Source: Sphingomonas hengshuiensis (lineage in GTDB: Bacteria > Pseudomonadota > Alphaproteobacteria > Sphingomonadales > Sphingomonadaceae). Taken from it: 64,000 nt of DNA. The stretch is from assembly GCF_000935025.1 (NCBI RefSeq), contig NZ_CP010836.1:3658001-3722000 (forward strand), in the 5' to 3' direction. Of this stretch, positions 17,055 to 25,419 are shown one piece after another (the stretch's first letter is position 1; every line of letters begins with the position of its first letter). The notes below the pieces were generated by a model. The model made no database searches. It had not been told where the DNA came from and saw only the letters and a program-made list of their open reading frames with translations. A program made the position numbers and the translations under genes.

Positions 17055-19073
17055 ATGGCGAATTGGAAGCGGCTGCTGCTGGCAGCGGGACTGGTGCTCG
17101 CGGCACCGATGGCATGGGCACAGGATCGGCTGGCGCAGGCGCTGGCGATCCCGTTGGCGAGCGAATTGACCGGCGCGCGCGACGTGGCGCGCTTTGCGTG
17201 GATCGACAATATCGGCGGCGCGCGCAGCCTGTGGGTCGCCGACGCCAAGGGCGCCCCCCGCCGCATCGCCGCCGAGCCCGGCGACGATGGCGAGATGCTG
17301 TACGACCCGGTGCTCAGCCGCGACGGCAGCCGCGTGGCGTGGGTGCGCGGCGGCGACGAGGAGTTTCCCGACGGGTCGATCCCCAATACCGGCGTCGCGC
17401 CCGTAGCGCCGAAGCAACAGGTGATGCTCGCCCCCGCCGATGGGAGCGGCGCGCCGGTGGTGCTGGGCGAAGGCCATTCGCCGGTGTTCGCGCCGGACGG
17501 CACGCAGGTCGCGTTCAGCCGGCGCGGCGAGATCTGGCTGTGGGACGGCGGTGCGGCGCGCAAAGTCGCGACGGTGGCGGGCACCGTGGGGCGGCTGCAA
17601 TGGGCGCCGGACGGCACCCGGCTGTTGTTCATCGATGATCGCGGCGACCATAGCTTCGTCGCGCTGCTCGACATTGCCGGGGGCACGCTGCGCCATGTCG
17701 ATCCGGGGCTGGGTACTGCCGTCGAGCCGGTCTTTTCGCCGGATGGCAGCCGGATCGCGTTCATCCGATATCTCGATCCGCCGCCGGGCGCGGGCGCGGA
17801 TGCCGGCCCCTATTGGTCGCTGCGGGTCGCCGATGCCGCGACCGGCGCCACCCGCGTACTGTGGTCGGCGCCGCAAGGGCCGGGCGGGCGCTATGCGGGG
17901 ACGCGCAGCCGCAATTTGTTCTGGAGCGCGGACAACCGGATCGTCTTCCCATGGGAAGGCAGCGGCTGGATTCATCCCTATGCGATCGATGCCGATCGGG
18001 GCGGCACCCCCCGCGACCTGACGCCCGGCGCGTTCGAAGTCGAGACCTTCCTGCTCGCGCCCGATGGCCGGTCGCTGGTCTATGCCGCCAATGCGGGCGA
18101 CCTCGACCGGCGCCATCTGTGGCGGGTGGCGCTGAGCGGTGGCGCCCCGCAGCGGGTGACAGGGGGCACGGGGATCGAATCCTTCCCGACCTTTGCCGGC
18201 GCCACGCTGGCGACGATCGCCACCGATGCGACGCATCCCGCGCACCCCGCGCTGGCCGAGGGGCTGGCGCCGATGCGCGCTGCCCCGGCGCTGGCCGACA
18301 TCGTCCAGCCGCAAGCCGTGGTGCTGCGCGCCGAGGATGGCGTGGCGTTCCATGCCCAGCTCTTCGCCGGGCGCGGGCCGGGCAAGCACCCCGCGCTGAT
18401 CTTCGTCCATGGCGGGCCGCGGCGGCAGATGCTGCTCGGCTTCCACGCCATGGGCTATTATTCGAACGCCTATGCGATGAACCAGGCGCTGGCGGCGAAG
18501 GGCTATACCGTGCTGTCGGTCAATTACCGCAGCGGCACCGGCTATGGCCGCGCATTCCGCGATGCCGCCGAGACCGGGCGCGACGGCGCGTCCGAATATC
18601 GCGACGTGCTCGCCGCCGGGCGCTGGCTGGCGGCGCGCGGCGATGTCGATGCCAAGCGGATCGGCATCTGGGGCGGGAGCTGGGGCGGGTATCTGACTGC
18701 GCTGGCGCTGGCGCGGAACAGCGATCTGTTCGCGGCGGGCGCCGATTTCCACGGCGTGCATACGCTGGTGCGCCCCGGCGTGCGCGGCGTATCGCCCGAG
18801 GCCGAGGCGGCAGCGCGCGCGATGCAATGGCAGGCGTCGCCGATGGCGTCGCTCGGGCAATGGCGCTCGCCGGTGCTGCTGGTGCATGGCGACGACGACA
18901 AGAATGTCGAGTTCGGCCAGTCGGTGCTGCTCGCGCGCGAGCTGGCGGCGCGGCGCATCCCCTATCGCGAGCTGGTGTTCCCCAATGAGCGCCATGAATT
19001 CTTCCGCACTGCGCATTGGCTGGCGGCGTATCGCGCGACGATCGCGTTCTTCGACGAGGTGCTGGCGAAGTGA
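17055..19073 (+). CDS. secreted S9 family (prolyl oligopeptidase-type) peptidase
   Basis: A 672-residue protein with a signal peptide (MANWKRLLLAAGLVLAAPMAWAQ), a WD40-like/PD40 beta-propeller (about 40-400) with repeated FSPDGSRIAF-type blades, and a C-terminal alpha/beta hydrolase. The catalytic triad is Ser542 in GGSWGG, an Asp in HGDDDKN (613-615) and His647 in NERHEF. This is the dipeptidyl-peptidase IV/acylaminoacyl-peptidase type, which removes short units from peptides. Export suggests it trims peptides in the periplasm after receptor import. Its stop overlaps the GTG of the amidohydrolase gene by four bases, so the two products probably act one after the other. It is divergent from dacB. 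Confidence 0.9.
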   Translation: MANWKRLLLAAGLVLAAPMAWAQDRLAQALAIPLASELTGARDVARFAWIDNIGGARSLWVADAKGAPRRIAAEPGDDGEMLYDPVLSRDGSRVAWVRGGDEEFPDGSIPNTGVAPVAPKQQVMLAPADGSGAPVVLGEGHSPVFAPDGTQVAFSRRGEIWLWDGGAARKVATVAGTVGRLQWAPDGTRLLFIDDRGDHSFVALLDIAGGTLRHVDPGLGTAVEPVFSPDGSRIAFIRYLDPPPGAGADAGPYWSLRVADAATGATRVLWSAPQGPGGRYAGTRSRNLFWSADNRIVFPWEGSGWIHPYAIDADRGGTPRDLTPGAFEVETFLLAPDGRSLVYAANAGDLDRRHLWRVALSGGAPQRVTGGTGIESFPTFAGATLATIATDATHPAHPALAEGLAPMRAAPALADIVQPQAVVLRAEDGVAFHAQLFAGRGPGKHPALIFVHGGPRRQMLLGFHAMGYYSNAYAMNQALAAKGYTVLSVNYRSGTGYGRAFRDAAETGRDGASEYRDVLAAGRWLAARGDVDAKRIGIWGGSWGGYLTALALARNSDLFAAGADFHGVHTLVRPGVRGVSPEAEAAARAMQWQASPMASLGQWRSPVLLVHGDDDKNVEFGQSVLLARELAARRIPYRELVFPNERHEFFRTAHWLAAYRATIAFFDEVLAK

Positions 19074-20344
19074 TCCGGACATTGTGGGCCGCGCTCGCCG
19101 CGTGCCTCCTCACCGCAGCGGCCCCCGCGCCCGAGACGCTGATCCGCGGCGCGCGGGTGTTCGACGGCAGCGGACGCCCGGCGCAGGTGCGCGACGTGCT
19201 GGTGCGCGGCGACCGGATTGCGAAGGTGGCGCGGCGGATCAAGGCGCCGGTGGGCGCGACGCAGGTCGATGGCGCGGGGATGACGTTGCTCCCCGGGCTG
19301 CACGACCTGCACATCCACACGCCCTCGCGGGCGTTCGAGTCCGCCGAGGCGCTGGGCGCGACCTATCGCCCCTATCTGGCGCATGGCGTGACGTCGGTGA
19401 ATGAATTTTCGGTCAGCGGGCCGATGCTGGCGGGCATCCGCGCGCTGGATGCGGGGGCACAGACGCCGCATCTGATGCTCGCGATCCGGCTGGGGGTGCC
19501 GCATGGGCATGGCACCGAAAGCGACTTCACCAACGGCATCACGCTCCAGGTGACGACGCCCGCAGAGGCGCATGCGGCGATGGCGCAGGCGCTGGGCTAT
19601 CGCCCCGACCTGATCAAGGTGTTCGCCGATGGCTGGCGCTATGGCCGCGACGCCGACCGCCCGTCGATGGATGAGCCCACCCTTGCCGCCATCGTCGCCG
19701 ACGCGCATCGCGCGGGGATTCCGGTGGTGACGCACACGGTGACGCTGGCGGGCGCGAAGATCGCGGCGAAGGCGGGAGTCGACGCGCTGGCGCACGGGAT
19801 CGGCGATGCGCCGGTCGATGCCGAGCTGATCCGGCTGATGCGCCGCCACCGCACTGCCTATGTCCCGACGCTGGCGGTGTATGAACCGCAGGGCGACCGG
19901 GCATTCCTGCCCGCGGAATGGGCGATGCTCGATCCCGCCGCCGTGGCGCGCGAACAGGCGCGGCTGGCGAAGCCGATCGTGCCGCCGTCCGCGCTGGAGG
20001 CGAAGCGCTGGGCGATCATGCAGGGCAATGCCCAGCGGCTGAAGGCGGCGGGAATCCGCGTCGGCGTGGGCACCGATACCGGGATCGGCGGCGTCTATCG
20101 CGGATCGGCGGCGGTGCGCGAAGTCCGGCTGCTGGTGCAACTCGGCTGGACGCCGGCAGAGGCGTTGAAAGCGGCGACCCGCGACAGCGCCCGCATCCTG
20201 CGCCGCAAGCCCGACCATGGCCGCATCGCACGCGGCCAGCGCGCCGACCTGGTGCTGATCGACGGGCGCCCGGATGAGCGGATCGAGGATTTGTACCGCG
20301 TGGCGCGGGTGTGGGTGTCGGGGCGGGATGTGGCGCTGCGCTGA
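19070..20344 (+). CDS. secreted metal-dependent amidohydrolase
   Basis: A 424-residue amidohydrolase-superfamily protein. The metal-binding HxH is seen in LHDLHIHT, a later His in VTHTVTLAG and HGIGDAP, and the fourth ligand Asp in GTDTGIGG. A short hydrophobic N-terminus (MIRTLWAALAACLLTAAAPA) is a likely signal peptide. The layout is that of imidazolonepropionase-like or prolidase-type (Xaa-Pro dipeptidase, Sgx9260-like) amidohydrolases. Given the coupled S9 peptidase, a secreted dipeptidase for Xaa-Pro or similar products is a reasonable guess (inference). The GTG start is fixed by the 4-base overlap with the peptidase stop. Its 3' end is followed after 75 bases by the convergent symporter gene. 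Confidence 0.82.
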   Translation: MIRTLWAALAACLLTAAAPAPETLIRGARVFDGSGRPAQVRDVLVRGDRIAKVARRIKAPVGATQVDGAGMTLLPGLHDLHIHTPSRAFESAEALGATYRPYLAHGVTSVNEFSVSGPMLAGIRALDAGAQTPHLMLAIRLGVPHGHGTESDFTNGITLQVTTPAEAHAAMAQALGYRPDLIKVFADGWRYGRDADRPSMDEPTLAAIVADAHRAGIPVVTHTVTLAGAKIAAKAGVDALAHGIGDAPVDAELIRLMRRHRTAYVPTLAVYEPQGDRAFLPAEWAMLDPAAVAREQARLAKPIVPPSALEAKRWAIMQGNAQRLKAAGIRVGVGTDTGIGGVYRGSAAVREVRLLVQLGWTPAEALKAATRDSARILRRKPDHGRIARGQRADLVLIDGRPDERIEDLYRVARVWVSGRDVALR

Positions 20345-20419
20345 CGCAGCCTGCGTCCGATACCGGGATCTTCACCGCCCCAGTTTCACGCGAATACAGG
20401 CAACGCCGAGGGAGGGGTA

Positions 20420-21664
20420 TCACGCCCGGTCGGGCGCCCGGTACACACCCTCGTCCAGCTCGCCCTCCCAGCGCGCCACCGTTGTCGCTACCGCCAGGTT
20501 CGCGCTGGCGCTGGGTACGGTGCGGGTCATGTCGAGCAGCCGATCGAACGGCAGGACGAAGCCGACGACCAGCGCCGTCTGTTCGGGCGCGACGCCGACT
20601 GCCGACAGCACCGCCGCGAGCATGAACAGCGAGGCCGAAGGCACCGGCGCGGTCCCGAACGCGGCCAGCGCGCCGGTGAGCAGCACCACGCCGTAGACCT
20701 GCGGGGTCAGCGGCACCCCGAACGCCTGGAGCGCGAACATGCTGAGCAGCCCGACATACATTGCGGTGCCGTCCTTGCCGATGCTCGCGCCCAAAGGCAG
20801 CACGGTGGAGAAAACTGCGCGGCCCACGCCGAGGTTCTTCTCCGCCACGCGCATCGCCACGGGCAGCGTCGCCGAACTGGACGCCGTCGAGAAGGCGACG
20901 ACCAGCGCATCGATGATCCCGCGATAGAAAGGCAGCACCGGCAGTCTCGCGAGCAGCCGCAGGATCAGGCTGTGGACCAGAACGATCTGGATCAGCGACC
21001 CCAGCACCACCGCGAGTGCGAGCCAGCCGACATGGACGAACACCGCCGCGCCGTTTGCCGCCACCGCATTGGCGATCAGCGCGAACACGCCGAACGGAGT
21101 CGCCTCCATCACGATGCCGACGATCCGGAGCAGCACCGCCGAAGTCGACTGGAGCAGCGCCGCAAAGGGCTTGCCCGCCTCGCCCGCGATCACCGTGCCG
21201 ACCCCGAGCAGGATCGCGACGAAGATCAGCGCGAGCATGTCGCCCTTGGCCAGCGCCTCGACGATGTTGAGCGGGATGATGCCGATAAGCTGCTGATACG
21301 GCGTCACCGCTTCGCCGAGCGCGTGCGGCGCGGCGGTGCCCAGCGGCGCGCCGATGCCGGGGCGGACCAGCGCCGCGACGAGCATCCCCACCGACACCGC
21401 GATCGCCGTCGTCGCCGCGAACAGCCCGACGGTGCGCCCGCCCAGGCCCCCCAGCCGCTTCGGATCGGCGAGCGACGTGATCCCCGCCGCGATCGTCACC
21501 AGCACGATCGGCGCGACGAGCATCCGGATCGCGCGGACGAACAGATCGCCCATGAACTGCACCGCAGGCGTGGCCGAGGGCCAGACCAGCGCGAAGACGA
21601 GGCCGAGCGCGAGCGCGCCGAGCACGCGTTTCCACAGGGGGGTGGCGAACCAGCGTTTTAGCAT
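20420..21664 (-). CDS. dicarboxylate/amino acid:cation symporter (GltP/DctA family)
   Basis: A 414-residue DAACS-family transporter with eight or so membrane segments and the family's re-entrant signatures: the serine-rich VAFSTASSSATLPVAM and a second loop FLPFDRLLDMTRT. Relatives move glutamate, aspartate or C4-dicarboxylates with protons or sodium. It is last in the LysR-dgcN-dgcA-deacylase gene row, so D- or L-glutamate uptake is the natural hypothesis. Between it and the deacylase lies a 113-base palindromic repeat, which may separate the two expression levels. The ATG starts right beside that repeat. Substrate stereospecificity cannot be read from the sequence. Confidence 0.88.
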   Translation of the reverse strand: MLKRWFATPLWKRVLGALALGLVFALVWPSATPAVQFMGDLFVRAIRMLVAPIVLVTIAAGITSLADPKRLGGLGGRTVGLFAATTAIAVSVGMLVAALVRPGIGAPLGTAAPHALGEAVTPYQQLIGIIPLNIVEALAKGDMLALIFVAILLGVGTVIAGEAGKPFAALLQSTSAVLLRIVGIVMEATPFGVFALIANAVAANGAAVFVHVGWLALAVVLGSLIQIVLVHSLILRLLARLPVLPFYRGIIDALVVAFSTASSSATLPVAMRVAEKNLGVGRAVFSTVLPLGASIGKDGTAMYVGLLSMFALQAFGVPLTPQVYGVVLLTGALAAFGTAPVPSASLFMLAAVLSAVGVAPEQTALVVGFVLPFDRLLDMTRTVPSASANLAVATTVARWEGELDEGVYRAPDRA

Positions 21665-21673
21665 AGGGTGACG

Positions 21674-21786
21674 CCCTCACCCTTCCGCGCCTTTGGCGCT
21701 CCCTCCCTCTCCCAACGGGAGAGGGACTTCTGCTCCCTCTCCCATTGGGAGAGGGAGGGAGGCGCGGAGCGCCGGAAGGGTGAGGG
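21674..21786. repeat. palindromic repeat element, family C (paired inverted arms)
   Basis: Two near-identical inverted arms of about 53 bases (21674-21726 and 21734-21786) with seven bases between them. The arm sequence includes CTCTCCC/GGGAGAG and CGGAAGGGTGAGGG. It lies inside the dgc operon, between the D-aminoacylase stop and the symporter start, and would fold into a very long RNA hairpin. A single arm of the same family is at 49183-49236. Confidence 0.85.
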
Positions 21787-21800
21787 TGATATGCTAAGCG

Positions 21801-23360
21801 TCACCGGCACGTGCCCGCAGTCGGCACATGCGCCAGCGCGCGCCCGCCGGCCTTGCCGGTCATCGCGCCGCCATCCACCGCGACCACGCCGTTGACGACC
21901 ACCGTCCGCACCCCCGCCGCCAGCTCGGTCGGCGCGGTATAGGTTGCGCGCGAGGCATAGCTTTTGGGGTCGAACACCACGACATCGGCGAAGGCACCTT
22001 TGCGCAGATGCCCGCGCCCGGCGAGCTGGAAGGTATCGGCGGTCAGCGCCGAGCTGCGTTCGATGAACTGGCGCAGCGTGATGGCATGGTCTGCCACTAC
22101 ATATTTGTCGTATTTGCGCGCGAAGCTGCCGTAAACGCGCGGGTGACCGCCCGATGCGTCGGAGCTGGTCATTACCCAGGGCTGCTGCATGAACGCCTTG
22201 ATGTCGTTCTCGCTCTGGTTGAACGACACGACGCCCGCATCGCCCAGCCGGATCGCGGCGATCGCGGCGGTCACGGGGTCTTCGCCGCGCGCCTTGGCGA
22301 CCGCGGCGAGCGTCTGGTTGCGATAGGTGCCGCCGACGATCAGCAGCGAGTCCGGGCCGCCGCGCTTGCGCATATTCTCGGTCATGCCCGCGCGCAGCTT
22401 TTCGGTCAGCGCGGGATCGTCGAAACGCTTGAGCAGCGCGGGGCGCCCGCCATCCTGCGCCCAGAGCGGGATCAGCGACGCGACCAGGCTGGTGCCGCTG
22501 GCGGACCAGGGATATTGGTCGGCGGTGACGTTCTGCCCGGCTTTGCGCGCAGCCTCGACCTTGGCGATGATCTGTGGCGCCTGGCCCTGCACGTCGACGC
22601 CCAGCGCCTTGATATGCGCGATATGCGCCGGGATGTGCGCCTCGCGCCCGATGCGCAGTTCCTCGTCGATCGCGGCCTCCAGCCCGACGGTATAGCTCGA
22701 TTCGTCGCGGATATGGCTGTCATAGGTGCCGCCGCGCTTGCCCGCTTCCTTGGCGAGTTCGATCACTTCCTCGGTCGTGGAAAAGCTCTGGGGCGCGTAG
22801 AACAGCCCGGTCGAGAAGCCGATTGCGCCCTGACACATCGCAGTGGCGACCAGCCCCTTCATCGTCTCCAGCTCGGCGGGGGTCGGCGCGCGATCGTCCT
22901 CGCCCACCACTTTTTCGCGCACCGCGCCGAAGCCGACATAGGTGGCGTAGTTGATCCCCACCGGCTTCTTCGCCGCACTGCCCAACGTCGCGGCGACATC
23001 GGGATCGCCGCCGCCGTCATTGCCGATGAACGCCGTGGTCACGCCCTGCATCAGGAACGCCGGCACCAGCCGCTTTGCGGGATCGTCCGACATCAAATCG
23101 CCGCCCATATGCGTGTGCGCGTCGATGAAGCCGGGGGCGACGATCATGCCCCTGGCGTCGATCACCCGCGTTGCCGTCGCCGCGATGTGCGGCGCAACCG
23201 CGACGATCTTGTCGCCGCGGATCGCGACATCGCCGATAAAGGGCGCCGCCGTGCCGGTATAGATCGTGCCGCCGCGGATCAGCAGGTCGACCTTTTCCGG
23301 CGGCGCAGACGTTGCGCCCAGCGTGAGCGCGGCGATTCCGGCGAGCAACAGAGTCTTCAT
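21801..23360 (-). CDS. exported N-acyl-D-amino-acid deacylase (D-aminoacylase)
   Basis: About 519 residues of the amidohydrolase superfamily, D-aminoacylase branch. Visible are a signal peptide (MKTLLLAGIAALTLGATS), the metal motif FIDAHTHMGGD, a lysine/histidine core HIAHIKALG, the family SHIRDESS segment and the catalytic SSDASGGHPR. The family hydrolyses N-acyl-D-amino acids to free D-amino acids; D-glutamate- and D-Ala-releasing members are known. The ATG at 23360 overlaps the dgcA stop as ATGA; a TTG twelve bases upstream is possible but would break the signal peptide start. In this operon it would supply D-Glu or other D-amino acids from acylated fragments in the periplasm, with the symporter gene following. 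Confidence 0.86.
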   Translation of the reverse strand: MKTLLLAGIAALTLGATSAPPEKVDLLIRGGTIYTGTAAPFIGDVAIRGDKIVAVAPHIAATATRVIDARGMIVAPGFIDAHTHMGGDLMSDDPAKRLVPAFLMQGVTTAFIGNDGGGDPDVAATLGSAAKKPVGINYATYVGFGAVREKVVGEDDRAPTPAELETMKGLVATAMCQGAIGFSTGLFYAPQSFSTTEEVIELAKEAGKRGGTYDSHIRDESSYTVGLEAAIDEELRIGREAHIPAHIAHIKALGVDVQGQAPQIIAKVEAARKAGQNVTADQYPWSASGTSLVASLIPLWAQDGGRPALLKRFDDPALTEKLRAGMTENMRKRGGPDSLLIVGGTYRNQTLAAVAKARGEDPVTAAIAAIRLGDAGVVSFNQSENDIKAFMQQPWVMTSSDASGGHPRVYGSFARKYDKYVVADHAITLRQFIERSSALTADTFQLAGRGHLRKGAFADVVVFDPKSYASRATYTAPTELAAGVRTVVVNGVVAVDGGAMTGKAGGRALAHVPTAGTCR

Positions 23361-24346
23361 GGCGTTCCCCAAAATCCCGGCGCTGGCGGCGTCATCATAC
23401 CGGCATCGTCGCGGACGCCGCCCGGATAGTCCTTCGCGAGCCAGATCGGCCCGTCAAGGTCGACGAAATCGCTCCGCCGCGCAACGTGGAGCGCGGGGGC
23501 GATCGACAGCGACGAGCTGATCATGCAGCCGGTCATCAGCCCCATGCCCCGCGCCCGCGCCGCATCGGCGAGTTCGAGCGCGGCGGTGAGCCCGCCCGCC
23601 TTGTCCAGCTTGACGTTCACATGGCTGTAGCGCGCGGCGATGACGTCGAGATCGGCGGCGACATGCACCGCTTCGTCGGCGCAGATCGCGATCGGATAGT
23701 CGAACCCTTCGAGCCAGGCATCGTCGCCCGCCGGCACCGGCTGTTCGAGCAAGTCGATGCGCAGCGCGACGAGCAGCGGCGCCATCGCCTCGAGCAGCGC
23801 GCGGTTCCAGCTCTCATTGGGGTCGACGATCATCCGCGCGTCGGGCGCGGCGGTGCGAACCGCTCGGAGCTGCGCATCGGGATCGGTCGCGTCGACCTTG
23901 ACCTTGAGCAACGGTGCACTCGACACCGCGCGCGCCGCGTCCGCCATCGCCATCGGGGTGTCGATGCCGATGGTCAGCGCGCTCGCCAGCGTATCGGGCT
24001 CCGGCGCACCGATCAGTGCGGCGACGCTGCGCCCGGCCAGCCGCGCCTCGAGGTCCCACAGCGCGCAGTCGACCGCATTGCGCGCGGCGCCGGGGGGCAG
24101 CAGCGACTGGAGCGCGGCGCGATCCGCCCCGTCCTCGATCGCCCCGCGCACGCCCTCGATCGCGGCCAGCGCGCTCTCGACGCTCTCGCCATAGCGCGGA
24201 TAGGGCACGCCCTCGCCGCGCCCGACCAGCCCGTCCTGCGCGATCGCCACCGTCACCACCTCCGCCTGCGTCTTGACGCCGCGCGAGATGCGGAAGGGGC
24301 GGCTTAGTGCGAAGCTATCGTGCTGCGCGCGGAGGATTCTAGGCAT
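23357..24346 (-). CDS. dgcA: N-acetyl-D-glutamate racemase / dipeptide epimerase-like enzyme (enolase superfamily)
   Basis: A 329-residue muconate-lactonising subgroup enzyme. Catalytic lysines are KxK at 148-150 (LLKVKVD) and Lys249 in KLDKAGG; metal ligands are Asp175 (IVDPNE), Glu201 (LLEQP) and Asp224 (CADEA). Such proteins are usually annotated as L-Ala-D/L-Glu epimerases, but when paired with a DUF1611 gene they correspond to DgcA, which converts N-acetyl-D-glutamate to N-acetyl-L-glutamate in the pathway described in Pseudoalteromonas. Here the partner is directly upstream, so I favour DgcA. The chosen ATG puts the start 43 bases inside dgcN and gives the family N-terminus (FRISRG). 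A true Ala-Glu epimerase for muropeptides remains possible. Confidence 0.8.
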   Translation of the reverse strand: MPRILRAQHDSFALSRPFRISRGVKTQAEVVTVAIAQDGLVGRGEGVPYPRYGESVESALAAIEGVRGAIEDGADRAALQSLLPPGAARNAVDCALWDLEARLAGRSVAALIGAPEPDTLASALTIGIDTPMAMADAARAVSSAPLLKVKVDATDPDAQLRAVRTAAPDARMIVDPNESWNRALLEAMAPLLVALRIDLLEQPVPAGDDAWLEGFDYPIAICADEAVHVAADLDVIAARYSHVNVKLDKAGGLTAALELADAARARGMGLMTGCMISSSLSIAPALHVARRSDFVDLDGPIWLAKDYPGGVRDDAGMMTPPAPGFWGTP

Positions 24347-25338
24347 AGCAGCTCGTCGAGGATGGGATCGACGCCAAAGGCGATCGGATCGGTACAGGGC
24401 AGCCCCAGCCGGTCCTCGGTCCGGGCGCACAGCGCGCGCGCCTCGGCGGCATCGAAGGTCGAGGTGTTGAGGCACACGCCCACCGCGCGGACATGCGGGC
24501 TGGTCAGCCGCGCCATGTGCAAATTGAGGTCGAGGCACTCGGCAAGGTCGGGCAGCGCGCGCCCGGGAATGCCGCGCATCGCGGTGCGCGCCGGATCGTG
24601 GCACAGCACGATCGCCTCGGGCTGGGCACCGTGGAGCAGCCCGGTGGAGACCCCCGCGAAGGACGGGTGGAACAGCGACCCCTGCCCCTCAATCAGGTCC
24701 CAGCCATCGTCATTGCGCGCCGGGGCCAGTGCCTCGATCGCGCCCGAGATGAAATCGGCGACCACCGCGTCGACGGGCACGCCGCCGCCCGCGATCAGGA
24801 TGCCGGTCTGTCCCGTCGCGCGGAAATCGGCGGTGACGCCGCGCGCCTGCAGCCCGCGAGTCAGCGCCAGCGTCGCGTACATCTTGCCCACCGAGCAATC
24901 GGTGCCGACGGTCAGCAGCCGGTGGCCGGCACGGGCATAGCCATTGCCGACCTTCAGATCGGCGGGCGGATCGCGCACGTCGAACAATTGCAGCCCCAGC
25001 TCCGCGGCGCGCGCCGCCAGCCGCGGCTCGTCGCGCAGCCGCTGGTGCAGCCCCGCGGCAACGTTCATCCCCGCATCGAGCGCGGCCAGCGCGTCCTCGA
25101 CCAGGTCGGCGCCCATCGTGCCCCCCGAATTGGCGATGCCGAGCACGAGCGTCCTGGCGCCGGCAGCGGCCCCTTCGGCGATCGTGAGGCGCGGCAGCCC
25201 CAGCGTGAGCGGGCAATCGTCGTGGCGAAATTCGCCCACGCAGATCTCAGGACGGAAAATGGCGAGCCCGCGCGAGGTCTTGATGCCGATCGCGTCGGAG
25301 CTGTGGCCGAGATAAAGCAGATAGGGTGTGGGTATCAT
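24304..25338 (-). CDS. dgcN: D-glutamate N-acetyltransferase DgcN (DUF1611)
   Basis: A 344-residue DUF1611 protein. It has an N-terminal alpha/beta domain with GIANSGGTMG (about 67-76) and a P-loop-like GTDCSVGKMYAT (145-156), followed by the conserved GQTGILIAGGGVPVDAVVADF and EGQGSLFHPSFAGVS blocks. In Pseudoalteromonas sp. CF6-2 the homologue DgcN acetylates D-glutamate, and DgcA then racemises the product. Both genes are here in the same order with overlapping ends. The 81 bases upstream, up to the LysR gene, hold an inverted repeat and the CATAG pair shared with the TonB receptors. The final product N-acetyl-L-Glu still needs a deacetylase, which is not in this window. Confidence 0.82.
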   Translation of the reverse strand: MIPTPYLLYLGHSSDAIGIKTSRGLAIFRPEICVGEFRHDDCPLTLGLPRLTIAEGAAAGARTLVLGIANSGGTMGADLVEDALAALDAGMNVAAGLHQRLRDEPRLAARAAELGLQLFDVRDPPADLKVGNGYARAGHRLLTVGTDCSVGKMYATLALTRGLQARGVTADFRATGQTGILIAGGGVPVDAVVADFISGAIEALAPARNDDGWDLIEGQGSLFHPSFAGVSTGLLHGAQPEAIVLCHDPARTAMRGIPGRALPDLAECLDLNLHMARLTSPHVRAVGVCLNTSTFDAAEARALCARTEDRLGLPCTDPIAFGVDPILDELLCLESSARSTIASH

Positions 25339-25376
25339 GGTGCGGCAACCCTATCCCCGGGATCGAAAACTCTGCG

Positions 25377-25415
25377 CATAGCGTGTGCGCGTCGCGCCAT
25401 AGCCCAATGTTATGG
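25377..25415 (-). promoter_or_regulatory. LysR-type operator candidate before dgcN, sharing the TonB-receptor motif
   Basis: CATAG at 25377 and at 25398 (21-base period, as before both TonB receptors) is followed by CCC and AATGTT. Overlapping this, CCATA-N9-TATGG (25397-25415) is an inverted repeat with the T-N11-A core bound by LysR-type regulators. It lies 39-77 bases upstream of the dgcN start and directly after the LysR gene. Confidence 0.6.
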
Positions 25416-25419
25416 GGAT

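Noticed and set aside
16916..17764. Upstream extension of the dacB frame
   Set aside because: Serine/arginine-rich shadow of the S9 peptidase; the signal peptide starts at 16915.
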